A DNA stretch of 64,000 nt, from NCBI RefSeq assembly GCF_014692525.1, contig NZ_JACNYL010000001.1, positions 620,001-684,000 on the forward strand, written 5' to 3'. Within the stretch, counting starts at the first letter, position 1. The number at the start of each line of letters is the position of its first letter. The notes below the pieces were generated by a model, which was not told where the DNA came from, made no database searches, and saw only the letters and a program-made list of their open reading frames with translations. The DNA comes from Sphingobacterium chuzhouense (GTDB taxonomy: Bacteria; Bacteroidota; Bacteroidia; Sphingobacteriales; Sphingobacteriaceae). Shown here piece after piece: positions 1-8,627 of this stretch. A program made the position numbers and the translations under genes.

Positions 1-2508
1 GTCGCCGTTCACCGTTCCTGTTCCGGCCTCGTTCACAAAAAATTCCGGCACTTCCCGAACTACGTTGAGATTCCGCGCAATATTAAAAGCGAAATCGACC
101 ATCAAATCTTTGGTACGATAAGGCGTCGCGTTCAAATTCAGTTCCCAGCCCTGATTGTCCATCACACCGTAGTTTAACCAGATGCTTTCAAATCCGGAGG
201 TGTTAGATACGCCAAGATTTTCGAACAGCATGTCGGTGGTACGGTTGCGGTAGAATTCCATATCCAAGCGGAAACGGTGTTTCCACATTTCCAGGTTCAG
301 CCCCACATTGGCTCCTTTCACCCGTTCAAACTTGAGGTTTCTATAGGCCATATTTCCCGGAGCCGTACCCGCTTCATCCAGATAGGTCTGATCGTAACTG
401 ACGATATTGCTATAAAAGAGGTAATCGTAACGGGGTGCTTTTCCGGAATGCCCATAACTCGCTCGGAAACTCAGCTCATCGATAAAGGGTAGGTTCTCCA
501 TAAAGCGTTCGCCCGAAACACGCCACCGTGTAGAAATCGACGGAAAATAGCCATAACGGTAGTTGGCTCCGAATTTGGAGTTTCCATCCCCACGCACACC
601 CACATTGACAATATAGCGGTCTAAGAATTTGTATTGCGTACTGAAGACGGCTCCAATGGATCGAGATTGACCTTCTCCCCCTCTCAACGATAATTCGTTA
701 TTTTGTGTCCGACCCGGATTTGACGGATCGGTTAGCAAGATTGAAGCTGTATTCGAAATCATCGACTCATAACTCAGTCCACGGAAATCGTCCGTTTGCC
801 AAGAGAACAACATCTGGAGATCGTGCTTCATCTTATCGCCCAGGTTTGGTGTATAAATCAAATTGCTTTTCGTCTGTATCCGAAAATCGTCGCGATCAGA
901 TTCCCCCGCCCGATTCACCACCGTTTCTGTATAAGGTCTACCTGTAGCTAGCTGCGGAAGGAAATTATTTACGCGTGTATTATTCATGTCGAACATCACG
1001 CTAAAATCAGAAAACAATATTCCTCGAATTAATTCATAACGCAAATTAAACGTTGGGGTGATCCGTTCACCCATGTGTTTGTTATAGGCGTATTCGGCCA
1101 TCGCCGCGGGGTTATAGGTGCTCGGATAAGCACCTTGGATATTCCGGTCCGGCGAAAAGTAAACCGGCATGATATTCCCGTAAGGATCATATTCCCACAA
1201 ACTCATGTTCGGCATTTTAATATAGGCAGCACCGCGGATATTATCCTGATCATCTTTGGAATTGACGTAATTCCGGTCGGTTACCGTATGGGTATAGGAA
1301 ATATCTGTACGGAATTTAATACGTTCAGAGATATCATAATCAAGGTTTAGCCGTGCGGAAATACGATTTAAGCCGGAACCAACCGTGACTCCACGTTGGC
1401 CTAAGTAAGCGACAGAAGAATAATAGCGAGCCTTCTCTCCACCACCTTGTATCGAAAAAGTATGGTCATTGGACAGACCCTTCTGGTTGATCGCCGCAAT
1501 CCAATCGGTATTCTGACTGTAATTATTATAATAGTATACGTCACCCGGATCGTATTGAAACTCTTTATTAGTCAGCGTATTCAACGGTAAACCGGTACGA
1601 TTCATGTACATTTCCGGGATGAGCGATGAGTATTGGTCACCACTCAATAATGGAATAGCACCGGGTACGGTTGACATCGTACCTCGGAAAGAATAACCAA
1701 TTCGCGGTTTTGACATCGTTCCACGTTTCGTGGTGATGAGTAACACCCCATTGGATCCCCGGGATCCCCACATAGCGGTCGCAGCGGCATCCTTTAACAC
1801 CGAAATGGTCTCTATGTCTGCCGGAGCGACATTCAGTAACTGGGCGTAAGCGTCTTCATCGGCTGCCCCGAAGTTAAAATCACCAGGCACCTCGGTCTCG
1901 TAAGGCATTCCGTCGACCACGATCAGCGGTTCCGCGCTGCCACTTAGTGACGACGTACCCCGTATACGAATAGACATCCCCGATCCGGGATCACCTGAGT
2001 TAGCCGCGATATCGACTCCCGGCAAGCGTCCTTGCAACGATTCATCAATAGATGACGACTGCATCTCCTGCAATACACTCGCGTTGATGGTAGCCGTAGC
2101 GGTAGTCAAATCACGAGCGGATATATTTAATAAACCGGTATTGGGCTGTGCTCCGCCAACACCCGTAATGACCACTTCTTCAATCTGACTATCACTGGTA
2201 CTCAATTCCATATTGATCTGTGTTCTGCTGTTAATCCGGACGACCTGCGCATTGTAACTGATAAATGAAAAATTCAACCGGTTCAACGCGGTGGTAACCG
2301 CTAAGGCGTAGTTACCTTCTATATCCGTGGTTGTCGCAGCTACGGTACGGTTATCGGCACTCAGTTCAGACACCGTAACACCCGCCAGAGGCTGTTTGGA
2401 AGTTGCGTCGACCACTTTTCCGCGCACAATGTGTTGCGCGAGAGCGGTATGGCCTACACAGCATATCCAAAACAACAAAAATGTAAAGCTATATGTTAAT
2501 TGTCTCAT
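1..2508 (-). CDS. SusC/RagA-type TonB-dependent transporter, C-terminus cut by the window edge
   Basis: The frame is open from an ATG at 2508 to base 1 (836 codons visible). It starts with a signal peptide ending near ALAQ, followed by a carboxypeptidase-regulatory-like beta domain (HIVRGKVVDATSKQPLAGVT). A TonB-box region (IEEVVITGVGG) and a plug domain (SIRIRGTSSLSG, LIVVDGMPY, VLKDAAATAMWGS) follow, then beta-barrel sequence. SusC proteins are outer-membrane channels that import oligosaccharides with a SusD lid, powered by TonB. The start lies 9 nt after the stop of the FAS1 lipoprotein at 2518, so the two are one operon. The plug region closely resembles the SusC at 54521-57772, which also follows a FAS1 lipoprotein. 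A partner SusD is expected left of the window. The missing end is the window edge and not a mutation. Confidence 0.95.
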   Translation of the reverse strand, partial: MRQLTYSFTFLLFWICCVGHTALAQHIVRGKVVDATSKQPLAGVTVSELSADNRTVAATTTDIEGNYALAVTTALNRLNFSFISYNAQVVRINSRTQINMELSTSDSQIEEVVITGVGGAQPNTGLLNISARDLTTATATINASVLQEMQSSSIDESLQGRLPGVDIAANSGDPGSGMSIRIRGTSSLSGSAEPLIVVDGMPYETEVPGDFNFGAADEDAYAQLLNVAPADIETISVLKDAAATAMWGSRGSNGVLLITTKRGTMSKPRIGYSFRGTMSTVPGAIPLLSGDQYSSLIPEMYMNRTGLPLNTLTNKEFQYDPGDVYYYNNYSQNTDWIAAINQKGLSNDHTFSIQGGGEKARYYSSVAYLGQRGVTVGSGLNRISARLNLDYDISERIKFRTDISYTHTVTDRNYVNSKDDQDNIRGAAYIKMPNMSLWEYDPYGNIMPVYFSPDRNIQGAYPSTYNPAAMAEYAYNKHMGERITPTFNLRYELIRGILFSDFSVMFDMNNTRVNNFLPQLATGRPYTETVVNRAGESDRDDFRIQTKSNLIYTPNLGDKMKHDLQMLFSWQTDDFRGLSYESMISNTASILLTDPSNPGRTQNNELSLRGGEGQSRSIGAVFSTQYKFLDRYIVNVGVRGDGNSKFGANYRYGYFPSISTRWRVSGERFMENLPFIDELSFRASYGHSGKAPRYDYLFYSNIVSYDQTYLDEAGTAPGNMAYRNLKFERVKGANVGLNLEMWKHRFRLDMEFYRNRTTDMLFENLGVSNTSGFESIWLNYGVMDNQGWELNLNATPYRTKDLMVDFAFNIARNLNVVREVPEFFVNEAGTGTVNGD

Positions 2509-2517
2509 AATCTGGAT

Positions 2518-4746
2518 TTAATTATTGTAGTTTAAATAACCGTTCAGTTCATGCAACACGATACGATCACTTAGGTACAGATCGGGCGTATATACCGTTG
2601 GTACTGTTCTCCCTTTTCTATCCACAAAACGCAGGTTTCCGACCGCATTGGAAACATTGACTGTCAGCGACTCATCGTTTTCGTTCTTTGCTAACGTGAC
2701 TGCGGATAAAATGTCACTATTGCCATCCGCAGCAACATTCACATTGGTCAGGATATGGTATTTAATAAAACTCTCGATCTGAAATTTGCCCACAATATCG
2801 CCTGTCGACGGGTCGGCAGGCAGTACACCGTCATTGATCGCTTGTTGCACAGCATCATTGTTGGGCATCAATAATGTGTAGGAGCTCCCACCGGCTACTC
2901 CGGTGATGACCCGGTCATTCGCCACATAGAGTGCTGATTTAGACACATAATTCCAGAATCGACTGACATTCGGGTTGATCGTCGCTATACGCGCCATCGC
3001 TTCACCTGCCGTTTCGCTCGAAAACTCCAAGAGATTGTCCACATAATAGACACGTCCATTGTTTCCAAATTTCGCTGTTCCCATGATGTGTACAGGTTCT
3101 TGCAGCCTTTCGTTGCCAGCGGCATAAATATTACCGTTATTCCATTTGATGAATTCACCCGGCAGTGCTTGGTCGCCTGTTTGGATAAAGCCTTGTGTAT
3201 TGTTGATGTTCGCCAACTCATCGTTTGGCGTTTCTACAATATGGCTATAGAGTAAACGCGCCAGACGTGTCTGTGTCTGACTATGTCCTATTGTATTTCC
3301 ATTACGATCTACCCATGACCACTCGCTCAAGCGTTCGTTGTAGGAATAGCCTAACCTATTGAGCAGGCTGTTGGAAAATAGAAATAGTGTAAAGTTTGTT
3401 CCGGGATTGATGACGAGCCGTTTGTGTTCCTGTTCTAACAACATCAGCATTAAGGAGTATTCCGGATCTAAAATCACGTGCTTGTATACGGTATTGAACA
3501 AATCGGATTCCTGTATCTTACTTGTTCCATAAAAGAACCCGTTACTTACGATTTGCTTATCAACAATATCCGTTTTTGTAAAACGGGCCGTTTCTTCATG
3601 TGGATTGGTTTTTGCATCGAACTGGCTAGGCCATACAGCGCTTTGCCACAACATCGTATTGACCAGATCGGCCATGACATTTTTCGGCACCCTGTTTAAG
3701 GTTTTGTAATGTTCCAGAAAGACATTCCGTATCCAAGGTTCTATCACATTATTGGTCGGGATGAACATACTGTAACCATCTTGCTGCCCGTCGTTATCTG
3801 CCTCTTTGAGAAAATTTTCATTGTTAGGCGAAAAGGCCAACAACGGATCATATACCTTGATATATACGTCTTCGACCTGTCCGGTACGGTATTCATAGGT
3901 CTTGCTCGCCGCTGCACTGTACTCGTATGTCACGAAAAACTGGTTTAAGATCGAATCCCGGAAAAAGCTATATTCATCATGCTCCCTTAGGTATTGATCC
4001 AGACTCGGACGAGGTAACGTGACGACATCCACTTCGTGTATCACACCATTCTCGGCAATGATATCGGCTTTCGCAACCGTTCCCCCCATGAAAAAGAAGT
4101 TCGATGCTCCTAAAGAAGGATAAAAGAATTGGTAATCATCTGTAGGGAGACTGTTGAATTGTCTGTATTTTTCGTGAAAGTACGTGACATATTTATTGTT
4201 GTTATCTCCGTCGACATAATATGGTGTTCCAAAGTTGACCGTGACATTGTTCCGGTTTGACGCTCCGACAATTAACTCTCTTTCCGTTCCGTTGATATTC
4301 ACCTTTTCTTTCCGAAAGCCATCGTAATAGGCTGTACGCCTCCGGAATCCCATGCCTTCTTCCCAGCCTAAACTGCTTTGATAGTCAGAAATGTGATTGG
4401 TTTGGAAAGCATTGTAGACCAATGCATAACGGACGATCTGCTCGGCAATGGCGTCGGGAACTTGGTCTACATTTGCGTAGCTATGCTCCTTTAGAAATTT
4501 GTTGACCGCATCATCATTTGGCGCGAACAATGTCCAATACCCTGCTTGGTTGAGGGTTTCCATATATCCCGCCTTTTCAATTAACCGACGAAAAAGAGAA
4601 AATCTTCCTTCCTCTTCCAGGCGTGTGTATATCGGTGACTCCAGATTGTCAGGTCGGCTGTAATAGTTATCGAAAGCTTCTTTCCGACAGCTGAGGCAAA
4701 ATGCCGTAAACAGCCCCAATAAAAAGATTAATTTGTAAAAACGCAT
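2518..4746 (-). CDS. FAS1 (fasciclin) repeat surface lipoprotein
   Basis: This 742-residue protein has a lipoprotein signal (lipobox FCLSC, Cys about 20). About four FAS1-like segments can be seen. The clearest are near residues 45-120 (motif WTLFAPNDDAV) and near 610-740 (YTLLMPNNDAVQQ, then LSDRIVLHELNGYL); weaker ones lie near 250-430 and 430-580. FAS1 domains are adhesion or binding modules with no known catalysis. Its position directly before a SusC gene, and its resemblance to the protein at 57815-60013, suggest a surface glycan-binding or complex-stabilising part of the uptake system; this role is inferred. It is first in its transcript, with a class-1 promoter at 5005-5049 and an unusually long leader of about 250 nt. 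Confidence 0.9.
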   Translation of the reverse strand: MRFYKLIFLLGLFTAFCLSCRKEAFDNYYSRPDNLESPIYTRLEEEGRFSLFRRLIEKAGYMETLNQAGYWTLFAPNDDAVNKFLKEHSYANVDQVPDAIAEQIVRYALVYNAFQTNHISDYQSSLGWEEGMGFRRRTAYYDGFRKEKVNINGTERELIVGASNRNNVTVNFGTPYYVDGDNNNKYVTYFHEKYRQFNSLPTDDYQFFYPSLGASNFFFMGGTVAKADIIAENGVIHEVDVVTLPRPSLDQYLREHDEYSFFRDSILNQFFVTYEYSAAASKTYEYRTGQVEDVYIKVYDPLLAFSPNNENFLKEADNDGQQDGYSMFIPTNNVIEPWIRNVFLEHYKTLNRVPKNVMADLVNTMLWQSAVWPSQFDAKTNPHEETARFTKTDIVDKQIVSNGFFYGTSKIQESDLFNTVYKHVILDPEYSLMLMLLEQEHKRLVINPGTNFTLFLFSNSLLNRLGYSYNERLSEWSWVDRNGNTIGHSQTQTRLARLLYSHIVETPNDELANINNTQGFIQTGDQALPGEFIKWNNGNIYAAGNERLQEPVHIMGTAKFGNNGRVYYVDNLLEFSSETAGEAMARIATINPNVSRFWNYVSKSALYVANDRVITGVAGGSSYTLLMPNNDAVQQAINDGVLPADPSTGDIVGKFQIESFIKYHILTNVNVAADGNSDILSAVTLAKNENDESLTVNVSNAVGNLRFVDRKGRTVPTVYTPDLYLSDRIVLHELNGYLNYNN

Positions 4747-5053
4747 ACCATAGTTTTATAGGTTTATCAAAATTTAAGTATTACTATTTTCTTTTATTGG
4801 TCGAGGTTTTCCAATCTGATAATCATTGGCATATACCATCCTCGGACGGGATCTTTCATCCCATCTAAAAATCACTTCATAGCGTCGACTAAATTCTATT
4901 TACTTATTCGGTTTTTTTGTTTAGTATCGTTTATTTATTCGATTATACTTCTTCTCAATTACTGCTTATTATTAGTTCTTCGGTTGTTAATTGTTCATAT
5001 ATATCAAATATATTACGAAGCCTTTGAAGTGGCAACCTGTGGCATCCTGCCAT
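4747..5053. other. Intergenic leader and promoter region before the FAS1-SusC operon
   Basis: This is 307 bp without a gene. The right end (5005-5049) holds a class-1 promoter read leftward. The remaining 250 bp are AT-rich and would be the untranslated leader of the FAS1 gene. One small inverted repeat (minus-strand GGGAT, GAAAG, ATCCC) is visible near 4850-4864. I saw no open reading frame or tRNA. Confidence 0.6.
5005..5049 (-). promoter_or_regulatory. Class-1 promoter of the FAS1-SusC operon
   Basis: Read on the minus strand: CAGGATG, three bases, CAGGTTGC (box at 5049-5032), then exactly 20 nt from TTG to a perfect TATATTTG -7 box (5012-5005). This matches the Bacteroidota TTG/TAnnTTTG promoter, with an added shared box CAGGATA-N3-CAGGTTGC overlapping -33. 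The box begins only 4 nt past the stop codon of the PL26-like gene. Start of transcription is expected near 4999. Confidence 0.75.
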
Positions 5054-7798
5054 TTATGCTCCTTCTCCTATGGAATCACCGGCAAACGCAAGACACTGCA
5101 TAGCAGCTAAGCTCCATTGGGCAACAGCATTGGTAGACAAAGGTGCCTCATCCCGTTCGCTGAGTACTTCCGGTGGCCTAACAAGGCGTACCGGTGGTAT
5201 GCCTAATTTCATTCCCGCAGCACCGGCATAAAATTCCTTCCAGGCGCGTTCCTTTAGTACATGGTCTTTCAAAAACCAACCGGCATAGGCGGTGAGTTTG
5301 CTATGCCCCTGCCCTAGGTTTGGTGTATTAAAGGTTTGATTAAGGTGCTTTTTTTGCCAGGCTGCATCCGCATTATACCCCTCACAGTACTGTAGCCATG
5401 CTTTCGTAAATACCGGCACATCCAGCGAACCAATGAGTTCCGTGCAGATTTCCGCCAAGCCAAACGCCGCATTGAGATGGGACACCCTGATATGCTGATG
5501 CTTCACGTGTTCAAACACGCCGTTGCTCAAATCCATATCAGCCGAACTGGTAAAAAAACCATAAGGCTGGTTGCCAATGCTACGCATACTGTTCAGCAAA
5601 CGCTGTTTCATCTTTTCGTCACCCGTACGCTCCCATTCCGTAAACCAAGCGGATGCTAAAGCGCCCCAGTCGGTACCGAACGACATACTCACCTTGTCCT
5701 CATCTTTGGCGGCTATTTGACCTACCTTACGACCGGGCACAATGTGCTTAAGCGTATGTGCTGCTTCGATCTGTTCACGCATAAGGTCACCGATACGCTC
5801 ATCAGCCGTGAGATAGTAAAGAAAACGTCGGTTAATAACGGTGCTGATGCGCAGTTGCTTGGCACTGCATCCCCAGTGCATAACATTGTGTCGTGAACCT
5901 AAGGGGGAAAAACGTCCGATATGATGCACATCAACTTCGCCGGTGTGCCGTGTCATCGCCTCTGCCATGCGGAACACATCATGCCTGCCTGAGCGCAGAA
6001 AATAATACCATAACCAAAGGTCCGTGGATAATTCGGAATTGTCCCATGCGTATCCACCTACATCATACCGCCATACGTGACGATCCTGATCATAATTATG
6101 CATAACATCACCATAGTTCCAAAACCCATACCATCGGTGCTGCTCGATCTGCTTTTTGTAATAATCGATATAAAATGCCAGCTGCGCTTCAATAGCTTTT
6201 TCGGCATTGGTTTTAGGCGGACCAACTGTATATGCCCCACCAAATACGCCACTTTGCTGATAGTGGATGGGAGCGCACACCAGCAACGGCGGATCTTGGA
6301 TATGTTTGGCCATGAGCGCGAGTTCTTCATGGGTTGGTGTACTGTCTACGATACAAATTTCAAGCTCGCTGGTTCGGGCTATTCCATAGGGAGTGCCAAA
6401 TCCGGGTTCGTAGTCCTCGTAAGTGATATCTAGCCCTTCCAGTTGCTTTTCATAGGTATCTTGTCCCATGCCGTCGTGGTAAAACCGGAGATCCATGGCA
6501 GGAGCATTCGGTGCCCACATCCAGAGCGTGAGTTTAGCCGCATCGGTATGCGCGTGCCGAATGTCTATCTGTGCGGGAAAGCTTTGCCAAAAATTTCGGA
6601 TACCGAATACCAATCCGCCGCTAGCACCACCGATATATCCGGCACCTGCAGCGCGCTGACCGTGGGCTGAAGTGAGCCAGCCATGACCGGCAGTTGTTCG
6701 CTTACGGATTTCAAAACCATCTGGCGTGAGTTGGGTAAGCGAGTAGTCTCCAAAAGAAGGTATATAGGATAGCCCGTTTGCCACGCGTGGGTTGAATGTT
6801 GAAATTGGTGCTGTTGCCCTTCCGTCCACCTGCGCATCCCGAATTTCCTTACCCGGGTCGCGCCGCAAGCCTGTCAACCCCTTTACCGCCTCGCCAAACA
6901 CCCCTCCATTGTCGGAACAGAATCGAATATGTCTGTCGTACAGGGCGTCTGTCGTCGGCACCGTGAACTGCATCCCCAATCCACGGATGAAATCTTTGTA
7001 TTCGTCCGCATCATACACTAATGTATGAACCATACGAATGGCAGCTGTATGGAGATAACAATAAAATCGTACCGTAAACGGTAGTAGCTCACGCCCTGTA
7101 TCCGAGCGGTGTATACCTGTTGTTTTGATGACCACGCGAATGGGTCCTTGATGCTCCACAACCGTCTCGTAGATTTCGCTCCGAAGTTCTTCGCTTAGCA
7201 ACGGCTCGCCCATAGTCTGTTCCGGTAGGTTTTGCCACTGGAGTACTAATTGACCATCGGTAACGGTGGTTTGTTTACCTTGATGAATGGATCTGATCAA
7301 CATATTCCCTTTTTTGGAGAATACGCATTGCATAGACCGCGTATCTACCTGAATTATATCGTCATCCTCCCTAACAGCAATTGATTCATCTCCCGTATGG
7401 GACGAAAATCCTCCCTTACGCAAAACCAAGGCAGCTTTGCCATCTTCTTGATCCAATACAGCGGCGTGTGCCGACCATTTTACCGATCCGTCAGGCCACC
7501 GGGCCGTGACCCAATGTTGACTAGGTAGCGTGCCGCCACCGGGGGCAACCAGTGTGAGCGCATTCGTTTCTTTCAGTTCTCCCTTACTCCACGGAACACC
7601 CCATGTCACACCTCGTGTTCTTTTGGGCGCATGTTCTCCCAACCAGTGTAAGTTTTTATCCTGTTGATATTGCCTATCTCCCTCGAATGCATGAAATGGT
7701 ACTGAACCACTGAGGGGCAAGGTGGATGCCAATATGGCCGACTGCTTTAGAAAATGCCTTCTCGATTGCTGAAAATAGTTGCTTTTTTGTGGGCTCAT
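5054..7798 (-). CDS. Exo-rhamnogalacturonan lyase family protein (PL26/PcRGLX-like), Tat-exported
   Basis: This 914-residue protein begins with a twin-arginine signal (SRRHFLKQ at residues 12-19, then a hydrophobic stretch). Its length and layout, an N-terminal beta-rich RIFT-barrel-like part (WGVPWSKGELK, ARWPDGSVKWSAHAAV) followed by a large alpha-helical C-terminal half, fit the family of the Penicillium exo-rhamnogalacturonan lyase PcRGLX (PL26). Such enzymes release unsaturated disaccharides from the RG-I backbone. I recognise the family from memory of its N-terminal motifs and did not identify catalytic residues. Its start codon is 34 bp from that of the divergent DUF6250 lipoprotein gene. 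Neighbours PL11, CE12 and GH28 also act on RG-I. An unrelated six-hairpin hydrolase is the main alternative. Confidence 0.75.
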   Translation of the reverse strand: MSPQKSNYFQQSRRHFLKQSAILASTLPLSGSVPFHAFEGDRQYQQDKNLHWLGEHAPKRTRGVTWGVPWSKGELKETNALTLVAPGGGTLPSQHWVTARWPDGSVKWSAHAAVLDQEDGKAALVLRKGGFSSHTGDESIAVREDDDIIQVDTRSMQCVFSKKGNMLIRSIHQGKQTTVTDGQLVLQWQNLPEQTMGEPLLSEELRSEIYETVVEHQGPIRVVIKTTGIHRSDTGRELLPFTVRFYCYLHTAAIRMVHTLVYDADEYKDFIRGLGMQFTVPTTDALYDRHIRFCSDNGGVFGEAVKGLTGLRRDPGKEIRDAQVDGRATAPISTFNPRVANGLSYIPSFGDYSLTQLTPDGFEIRKRTTAGHGWLTSAHGQRAAGAGYIGGASGGLVFGIRNFWQSFPAQIDIRHAHTDAAKLTLWMWAPNAPAMDLRFYHDGMGQDTYEKQLEGLDITYEDYEPGFGTPYGIARTSELEICIVDSTPTHEELALMAKHIQDPPLLVCAPIHYQQSGVFGGAYTVGPPKTNAEKAIEAQLAFYIDYYKKQIEQHRWYGFWNYGDVMHNYDQDRHVWRYDVGGYAWDNSELSTDLWLWYYFLRSGRHDVFRMAEAMTRHTGEVDVHHIGRFSPLGSRHNVMHWGCSAKQLRISTVINRRFLYYLTADERIGDLMREQIEAAHTLKHIVPGRKVGQIAAKDEDKVSMSFGTDWGALASAWFTEWERTGDEKMKQRLLNSMRSIGNQPYGFFTSSADMDLSNGVFEHVKHQHIRVSHLNAAFGLAEICTELIGSLDVPVFTKAWLQYCEGYNADAAWQKKHLNQTFNTPNLGQGHSKLTAYAGWFLKDHVLKERAWKEFYAGAAGMKLGIPPVRLVRPPEVLSERDEAPLSTNAVAQWSLAAMQCLAFAGDSIGEGA

Positions 7799-7832
7799 TA
7801 CTGTTTTGGTATTTGTTTGTTATTTTTGTTCT

Positions 7833-8528
7833 ATGAAATTTGTCTATACGATTCTCTTTCCTATTTGGGTAACCGTTATCCTCACAGCATGCCAAAGTCG
7901 TTCGACTAGCTCTGCTGAAACTGAGCTACTCTTCGAGGAGACCTTCGAAAATGGATTGGATAGTTCTCGGTGGGTAGTCGAGATTGAACCCAAACCAGAC
8001 TCACGTGTTTACGTGGCTGACGGTAAACTTTGGCTGGATACTTATGGTGGAGTGACGGTATGGCTAAACTATCGGTTAGATGGGAATGTAGCCATTGAAT
8101 ACGATCGCACTGTGATGATAGATACCGGTACGAACGATCGGCTTTCAGACCTAAATCAGTTTTGGATGGCCACGGATCCAAAAAATGACAATTTGTTTTC
8201 CCGATCAGGGGTATTTGAAAGCTATGATTCATTATCGTTATATTATGTGGGCATGGGCGGTAACACCAATACAACTACCCGTTTCCGAAAATATGAAGGC
8301 GATGGAACCAAACCCCTACTCTACGAACACGATAGCAGATTGGAATCCAACCGTACCTACCGTATCCGCACGGAAGTGATTGACGGTGTTACCACCTTCT
8401 CCGTGGACGGTCAAGAACTATTCAGCCATCGTGATCCGAATCCGTTGACACAAGGTTATTTCGGATTACGGTCTACTTACTCTCGCCAAGCGATTGACAA
8501 CCTGCGTATTTATCGGCTTAAAGATTAA
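7833..8528 (+). CDS. DUF6250-like secreted lipoprotein, possibly carbohydrate-active
   Basis: This is one of two plus-strand genes. I place the start at the ATG at 7833, because it gives a compact lipoprotein signal ending in VILTAC (Cys about 20). The upstream in-frame start at 7779 would overlap the divergent PL26-like gene. The 231-residue protein has a jelly-roll-like pattern: LLFEETFENGLDSSRWVVE near the N-terminus, GGVTVWLNYRL, and the conserved-looking DRLSDLNQFWMATDP. I associate these motifs with DUF6250, a lectin/glucanase-fold domain frequent beside pectin enzymes. The activity is unknown to me. Its promoter is not clear: a TTG at 7768-7770 with an imperfect -7 (TACTGTTTTG) 18 nt later is possible. 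It converges on the SusD gene at 8628 and shares a terminator with it. Confidence 0.75.
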   Translation: MKFVYTILFPIWVTVILTACQSRSTSSAETELLFEETFENGLDSSRWVVEIEPKPDSRVYVADGKLWLDTYGGVTVWLNYRLDGNVAIEYDRTVMIDTGTNDRLSDLNQFWMATDPKNDNLFSRSGVFESYDSLSLYYVGMGGNTNTTTRFRKYEGDGTKPLLYEHDSRLESNRTYRIRTEVIDGVTTFSVDGQELFSHRDPNPLTQGYFGLRSTYSRQAIDNLRIYRLKD

Positions 8529-8573
8529 CTCACGGAATACGTGTTATGCGGAGATTTAACCGTAATAAAATAA

Positions 8574-8613
8574 AAAGAGGCTAAACTCTTGTTATTACGA
8601 GAAAAGCCTCTTT
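8574..8613. terminator. Bidirectional intrinsic terminator between convergent genes
   Basis: A perfect 9-bp inverted repeat (AAAGAGGCT at 8574-8582, AGCCTCTTT at 8605-8613) encloses a 22-nt loop. On the minus strand it is followed by a T-rich run (complement of 8561-8573). It sits between the stop of the plus-strand DUF6250 gene (8528) and the stop of the minus-strand SusD gene (8628), so it can end both transcripts. Confidence 0.8.
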
Positions 8614-8627
8614 CCATTTAGCTACAG

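Noticed and set aside
1-2508. SusC gene appearing truncated
   Set aside because: The truncation is the window edge. The frame is open to base 1 with no internal stop.
7779-7832. Longer start for the DUF6250 lipoprotein gene
   Set aside because: It would overlap the divergent PL26-like gene and place a second hydrophobic stretch before a good lipoprotein signal that starts at 7833.
8502-8520. CAACCTG in the end of the DUF6250 gene, matching half of the class-1 box
   Set aside because: Only one half-site is present, the second half and the -7 box are missing, and it is within coding sequence far from a gene start.
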